38,492 nt of DNA. Origin: a virus. This document shows, one piece after another, positions 35,001-38,492 of this stretch. Both the position numbers and the translations under genes were made by a program. Within the stretch, counting starts at the first letter, position 1. Every line of letters starts with the position of its first letter. The notes under the pieces were generated by a model, which did no database searches, was not told where the DNA came from, and saw nothing but the letters and a program-made list of their open reading frames with translations. The stretch covers positions 1-38,492 of the IMG/VR virus record IMGVR_UViG_3300017917_004839; one strand, 5' to 3'.

Positions 35001-35515
35001 CGACCAATGCGTTGACTGCTAACCAGGCTGGCATTGAGAATGGCCGTGAATTGATCTTGCCAGTTAAAGTTTGTGGGGTCTGCCCAGTTTACTGTGATGT
35101 TGGCCAAATTGATGCCATTGATGTCGGTGACGTTTTCTGTGGTTGTAACACTGAAAACTTTGAGATATCCTGAAGCAGCAATGTTTCTCTTGGGTGTGTA
35201 ACTGACCAGGTTGGCCAATCGCACTACCGAATCTCGTCGTTCTGCTGTATCTAAGTAGTTTTCCCGAGCATTGAGATCGTTGCGAAAAGCCAAGCTCTGA
35301 CCCATAAATGCAATGACGTCAAGAAGAGCAATAAATTCTGAACTTTCAATGTAGTCGTTGAAAGTTTCTGGGTAGTAGAGACGCAGATAATCTACAAAAC
35401 TTTTGCGAAGAGTCTCAAAATCATAGCTTTGAAAATCAGCTTCACGATAGGTCTGGTAGATGCGTTTCCAGTCTTCGACGCCAAAAATTGCTGTTTGTCT
35501 GGTAGTCTTAGCCAT
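32090..35515 (-). CDS. Baseplate wedge protein, gp6-like
   Basis: The 1141-aa protein starts MAKTTRQTAIFGVEDWKRIY. Its N-terminal part (FETLRKSFVDYLRLYYPETF, IALLDVIAFMGQSLAFRNDL, ARENYLDTAERRDSVVRLAN, LVSYTPKRN) is characteristic of T4 gp6-type wedge proteins. A central baseplate-J-like segment (INEIKQRAPARYYTQNRMV then GEDYNNFPF) further supports this. T4 gp6 has about 660 residues, so this copy is nearly twice as long, with extra beta-rich parts in the second half (around DVDGVPDNPDFFNDIVAPSV). gp6 forms the iris around the hub and links the wedges. A GGA lies 6 nt before the ATG. It comes directly before the giant protein and after the gp25-like gene, as in T4-like baseplate clusters. Confidence 0.9.
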   Translation of the reverse strand: MAKTTRQTAIFGVEDWKRIYQTYREADFQSYDFETLRKSFVDYLRLYYPETFNDYIESSEFIALLDVIAFMGQSLAFRNDLNARENYLDTAERRDSVVRLANLVSYTPKRNIAASGYLKVFSVTTTENVTDINGINLANITVNWADPTNFNWQDQFTAILNASLVSSQRIGRPANRTTILGVDTAEYTVNLVPGFLPVIPYTSTVDGVSMPFEVVNATTVNKDFVYEPSPLPNGQFNVLFRNDQLGFNSANTGYFFYFKQGVLQNQDFNLADRVSNRTVPINIEGCNNEDHWLYQLDDVGSVAGEWQFVQSVYGAAAEQTEPGVRRIYSITSRTNDQITLNFGDGVFSAIPVGSFRAYVRASNGLQYIINPEEMQSVVIPISYVSRTGQLETITFTCGLTTPVSNSQARENINEIKQRAPARYYTQNRMVNGEDYNNFPFTAYNSILKSKALNRASIGTSRYLELIDGTGKYASTNIFSSDGALYRNYGLPSFQFTYTTNNEVANIIANQVQPILRSSLMQQFYYAEFIRPSLVPLAVSWNLSTSIANTTTGYFKNTLNNPVSIGPFTSDNKKYIVVGSLVKFEPPPGYYFDANNRLKVGTPIRPDEKLVLWASPTAVIGDGTNDGLGNLPNGTGPVTLNNYVPTGAVATQVIPIFVTDLPTAFESQMAEQILFNRNFGIGYDSLGTVTGSAGNWYLITSTNLAVDADFSLANAGNTSGTAQDASWLVQFITDGSTYTVSSRALEYLFGSVLQTRFFFYGDQQVYDSRTGTVIKDFVNVLKTNSQPDSALPLSEDIKLTIVDQPVLSDGFVDDFQVLVSFRDSDVDGVPDNPDFFNDIVAPSVNPNTKLVFFEKTVDFDNLERYLLVEKGRVNADYATLDDIELVKSQFIDGQVFYATETQLFYVLSVNVATGVRTLTLSNEWIARTGRQDLYFQYRHNSPLTNRIDPGTTNIIDLYVVTLQYYTAYQNYIRDVTGTVPEPLPPTINELSTAYQGLQDFKMISDSVIVNSVEFKPLFGEKAQESLRGTIKVIKAFNSTASVSEIKNAVVNAMNNYFSIDKWDFGDTFYFSELAAYLHAELGGIISSVVLVPLNPQKSFGDLYEVRSAPNQIFVNAATVNNIEVIEALTSTNLRTAPGSGVI

Positions 35516-35533
35516 AGTAGTCCATTATTTGTT

Positions 35534-35541
35534 TATTTATG
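35534..35541 (-). promoter_or_regulatory. T4 late-promoter-like motif before the gp6-like gene
   Basis: The minus strand reads CATAAATA, 7 of 8 matches to TATAAATA, in the 45-nt gap between the gp25-like stop (35561) and the gp6-like start (35515). The distance to the start codon (about 18 nt) leaves room for a short leader with the GGA ribosome site. Confidence 0.5.
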
Positions 35542-35560
35542 GAACTTAAAAACGGCTCAG

Positions 35561-35935
35561 TTAAACGTAGCTGGCTGTGCGTGTGAGTTGATCAAAGAAA
35601 ATGCTTAGGCGTTCGGCATCTGTGCTGGGCACAATCATGATTTCTACCTGCAACAAAATGCCATTTTCCTGGGGAAAAACTTCAACGTTGGAAATTTGCA
35701 GCCTTGGATCGCCGCCGGCCACACGCTGTATTTCTCTAGTGATTGAGTCAGCAATTTCTGTGGTTTGATTTTCAAACAGGTTGTCCCAAAGAATGGTACC
35801 AACCTGGGGACGACCTGGAACTTGCCCCTGTCTAATGTTTAAGGCATTGAGTAAATCTCTGCGAACCAAGGCACTGTCGGTCAGCGTAAACTTTTTGAAT
35901 TGTCCTTGTGTGTTGAATCCAATAAAAACAGGCAT
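35561..35935 (-). CDS. Baseplate wedge subunit, gp25-like
   Basis: The 124-aa protein has the compact form of gp25-like wedge proteins (T4 gp25: 132 aa). It contains LVRRDLLNALNIRQGQVPGR and PQVGTILWDNLFENQTTE, in which the GxxxxxPxxGxxLwdxLFE signature is clear. These are followed by ADSITREIQRVAGGDPRLQI and a C-terminal strand pair ILLQVEIMIVPS. gp25 joins gp6 and gp53 in the wedge and starts sheath assembly in T4. The gene lies between the hub (8 nt upstream) and gp6, which fits the usual T4-like order. TTAAATA precedes the ATG by 5 nt and the nearest AAGG is 12 nt away, so the ribosome site is weak. Confidence 0.92.
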   Translation of the reverse strand: MPVFIGFNTQGQFKKFTLTDSALVRRDLLNALNIRQGQVPGRPQVGTILWDNLFENQTTEIADSITREIQRVAGGDPRLQISNVEVFPQENGILLQVEIMIVPSTDAERLSIFFDQLTRTASYV

Positions 35936-35943
35936 ATGTGTAT

Positions 35944-38469
35944 TTAACCTTGTTTGTTACCTGGTGCAAACCGGAAAGTACCATCCTCACCAGTTGATGT
36001 TGGTGTTACAGCTATGACTGCTGCGTTGGCTACATTGGCTTGTGTTTGAGTCACTCTAACCGACGGGGAAGCAGTGGCAATCGAAGCCACAACTTCTGCA
36101 AAACCAGGTGTTGCTGCTGATTGCAAGATTCCATCATCCTGTTCTGGAAGTACTTCAGTTACTGTTTCAGGCTCTGGGGTAGTATACTGTGGTACTTCTA
36201 TCTTTTCGTTGTCGATTATTTGTGCTGTTTCCTCATCGATCACTTGCCTTTCTACAGCATTGTCTATGGCGTTGGCCACTGGTTCCAACTCAACTTCGTC
36301 GGCATAGTTGTCGATAAGATCTACAGCATACTGACCTTGTCGTGCAGCTATTTCCAAGTCTCTGGTCAACACACTGTCTGAACTAAATCCATCTACCCAT
36401 TGAACTGTGGCTTCTACTCCATATTCCGTGGCAGGTTGCAAAAATGTTGCAACGTATCTTGGAGGTTCATCACCACTGATCACACCCGAATCAATTAAAC
36501 CTGCAAATGCGCCTGCCACTATGACCAACTGTGCAACGTTCTGTATCTGACGAGATTTCAAATAATCAGACAGATTGTTTACACCCAGTTGACCAGTCCA
36601 TACACCCGAAGAATTCAACACCGTGGCAGTATCGACTCCAGTTTTGACCAAGGTCAACGCCTCTGGTTTTACAAAGCCAGCACTGACCAACACATTGAGT
36701 TTTTGTCCGTAAACTCCCACACCTCGATTGCTGATGTCTGGTCCAGAATAGTAAGGATTACCCAGATCATCTAGTTGCCAATTTGGCAGTAGTTGGCCTT
36801 GACTGTCGTAGGCTGGATGTTTTACGGCCATGGCTTTGGCTGTTTGTGCAGTGAGTGCAGTGACTTGAATGGCTGTGGATGCGCCCACAGTTAATGTACT
36901 CAAAGGTTCCTTTACAATATCTTCTACGGTCACACCGTTTTCTACTGTGGGCACAGCATTGATTCTATTGTAGGTAGAATTTGCGTTGCTGTTATTGGCC
37001 ACTGCTGGCACTTTGGGATTGAGGTCCGTGGTAACATCTGCTCCTCGACCTGCATAGGCATAGGGCTGATGTGTTGGAGCACGAGTTACAATAGTTTGCA
37101 GAGCCTCTTGTTTGACAACCCAGCCTTGTCCTTGTACATAACCGGTGTCGGCCAACTTGAAATTGGCCATAGAAGGGATGGCCGGCACAGGAATTGAGCC
37201 GCCACTGTTGAGATTGATCAAAGACCCTTGTAAACTCAGAATGCCGGAGCTTTTCCAAGAACCCCTTGATCCCTGTAGAGCCAGTGTGCCATCGCTGCGG
37301 ATACCCAGACCCGACTTGCCCGAAATCAAAGCTTGTTTGTTGCTGTTCAGAAACAAATTTTCTACAGTTTCAACAATTGTGCTTTTTCCACTTTTCATTC
37401 TGATGGAACCGCCAGTGTACATGTTGATGCCTGCGTCAGCATGAAAGTTCAGCTGACCTTGAGTGCGTAGATTGATTGAATTGGCCGAGTACACATCCAC
37501 AGTTCCCTGTTTGCCCAGTTCTATCCAGGTCATCCCGTTGGCATGCGTGATAAAAAACGCATCGCCATCGTCGCTCATGGTAATTTGATGTCCTTTGGCG
37601 GTTCTAATCCGTATCAAAGTATCTTTGCCTTCGATGTCACCGTCATCCATGACAAAGGTATGACCACCTTGACGACCAATCACTGCAATATCTTGCAATC
37701 TCACCTGACCTTTTTCCAAGGCTTCTTTTAATTTTTTGGGATCGTTGTATCCACCTTGATAAATGGGCTTGCCGGGTGTGGAAATTCCGTAAACGTTGCT
37801 GGGGCTTTCTCGCTGCGCACTGCTTTTGATAGGTCCACGAACAGGATCCCGGTTCAGTCCCTGCTGAAACATCACTGCTTCTACCACACTCTGCACAGGT
37901 TTTTTCTGATCAAAGAATCTAGGATTGTCTGTGATTTGTTGATTGGCATTGTTGATTTCTGCTACTGGGGCTGTGGGTACACCTTTCAATATCTGTGCCA
38001 TTGCTGGACTGCCTGGCTGATAATTGCTGCTGGCACCAATGGCTGGAATCATGTGGTTGAGGCCGTCTTCGGGTATGCAACCAATATAGTACCCCCCGGC
38101 TGTGGGATCACCACTCACAAAGAAGCACAGTACCTTGGTACCCAGGTCCGGAGGAGTAAACCACATGCCGTAGCTGTTGGGATTTCCAGGATAGGTGCCT
38201 ACGCCTGCTGAACCAGTTTGGGCTGTAGCTCCATAGAAGGGAGTGATATATCTCACAGTGCGCCATACTGTTGGATCTTTTAGATTGGGACTGCCGTCTA
38301 CGTTGTAGCTACCAAACTGTTCAATCCAAACCTGTAATCGACCTCCGCGTGTGTTGTCAACGTTGTTGACCACTATACCTATGTAAGGACCAAATTCCGT
38401 AGGTACGCCGCCGCGATCAAAACGATATTCTTGTGGTCGTCCAGTACTTCTACCTAGGTTCTCTGCCAT
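35944..38469 (-). CDS. Baseplate hub protein, gp5-like, without lysozyme domain
   Basis: The 841-aa protein has a gp5/VgrG-type OB-fold at about residues 25-150 (FGPYIGIVVNNVDNTRGGRL, then VWIEQFGS, YITPFYGAT, DLGTKVLCFFVSGDP and GYYIGCIPEDGLNHM). A beta-helix-like part follows (GHTFVMDDGD, GHQITMSDDGDAFFITHANG, WIELGKQGTVDVYSANSINL), as in the gp5 needle. No lysozyme catalytic triad segment could be found between them, unlike T4 gp5. The C-terminal half has a SNRGVGVYGQKLNVLVSAGF module and a Glu/Thr-rich tail. It would form the central puncture device. A clear AAGGA lies 6 nt before the ATG. This is the first gene in the window in transcription order, and only 23 nt upstream are visible. 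Confidence 0.88.
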   Translation of the reverse strand: MAENLGRSTGRPQEYRFDRGGVPTEFGPYIGIVVNNVDNTRGGRLQVWIEQFGSYNVDGSPNLKDPTVWRTVRYITPFYGATAQTGSAGVGTYPGNPNSYGMWFTPPDLGTKVLCFFVSGDPTAGGYYIGCIPEDGLNHMIPAIGASSNYQPGSPAMAQILKGVPTAPVAEINNANQQITDNPRFFDQKKPVQSVVEAVMFQQGLNRDPVRGPIKSSAQRESPSNVYGISTPGKPIYQGGYNDPKKLKEALEKGQVRLQDIAVIGRQGGHTFVMDDGDIEGKDTLIRIRTAKGHQITMSDDGDAFFITHANGMTWIELGKQGTVDVYSANSINLRTQGQLNFHADAGINMYTGGSIRMKSGKSTIVETVENLFLNSNKQALISGKSGLGIRSDGTLALQGSRGSWKSSGILSLQGSLINLNSGGSIPVPAIPSMANFKLADTGYVQGQGWVVKQEALQTIVTRAPTHQPYAYAGRGADVTTDLNPKVPAVANNSNANSTYNRINAVPTVENGVTVEDIVKEPLSTLTVGASTAIQVTALTAQTAKAMAVKHPAYDSQGQLLPNWQLDDLGNPYYSGPDISNRGVGVYGQKLNVLVSAGFVKPEALTLVKTGVDTATVLNSSGVWTGQLGVNNLSDYLKSRQIQNVAQLVIVAGAFAGLIDSGVISGDEPPRYVATFLQPATEYGVEATVQWVDGFSSDSVLTRDLEIAARQGQYAVDLIDNYADEVELEPVANAIDNAVERQVIDEETAQIIDNEKIEVPQYTTPEPETVTEVLPEQDDGILQSAATPGFAEVVASIATASPSVRVTQTQANVANAAVIAVTPTSTGEDGTFRFAPGNKQG

Positions 38470-38492
38470 TATTGATCCTTAACTATTAACTG

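Noticed and set aside
1-38492. tRNA genes, CRISPR arrays, insertion sequences or attachment sites
   Set aside because: Nearly all of the window is accounted for by coding frames; no cloverleaf, regular repeat-spacer pattern, transposase or integrase was noticed by eye.

Overview
The window looks like part of a large contractile-tailed (T4-like, myovirus-type) bacteriophage genome, probably assembled from the environment. The evidence is a right half (about 14.7-38.5 kb) that encodes a baseplate and tail-fibre block in recognisable T4-like order: a gp5-like hub, a gp25-like wedge protein, a gp6-like wedge protein, a giant structural protein, fibre proteins. No rRNA, tRNA, CRISPR array, transposase or integrase was seen. 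Coding density is very high, with nearly all genes on the minus strand, so transcription runs from right to left. The host is not directly visible. A TctC/Bug-type binding protein (a family most expanded in Burkholderiales) weakly suggests a betaproteobacterial host.

Region 1 (38469 to 14782, minus strand) is the structural block: hub (841 aa), gp25-like wedge (124 aa), gp6-like wedge (1141 aa), a 4733-aa giant tail/baseplate protein, a previously easy-to-miss 52-aa gene, a 201-aa structural protein sharing a motif with that small gene, a 429-aa tail fibre and a 324-aa fibre-associated protein. AT-rich motifs resembling the T4 late promoter (TATAAATA) sit in front of several of these genes. 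A strong hairpin terminator closes the block at about 14736-14764.

Region 2 (14711 to 1, almost all minus strand) is an accessory operon that starts at a sigma70-like promoter embedded in the terminator. It holds a small conserved-type protein, two related glycosyltransferase-like proteins, another small protein, a third GT-A-like protein, a shortened ANL adenylate-forming ligase, an SGNH hydrolase, a minimal DegT-type protein on the opposite strand, two proteins sharing a glycosyltransferase-like C-terminal domain, five complete radical SAM proteins plus the start of a sixth at the left edge, and a TctC-like secreted binding protein. Most junctions are ATGA, TTGA or ATGAATGA overlaps, which implies translational coupling and joint function.

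As inference only, the accessory operon looks like a phage-encoded pathway that builds or modifies a glycan, lipid or small molecule. Sugar-type enzymes, an activating ligase and an SGNH hydrolase or acyltransferase would make or decorate it, and several radical SAM/Twitch-SPASM enzymes would carry out difficult C-H chemistry. No RiPP precursor peptide could be found between the genes. The combination of six radical SAM genes with a periplasmic binding protein in one phage operon is the most unusual part of the window.
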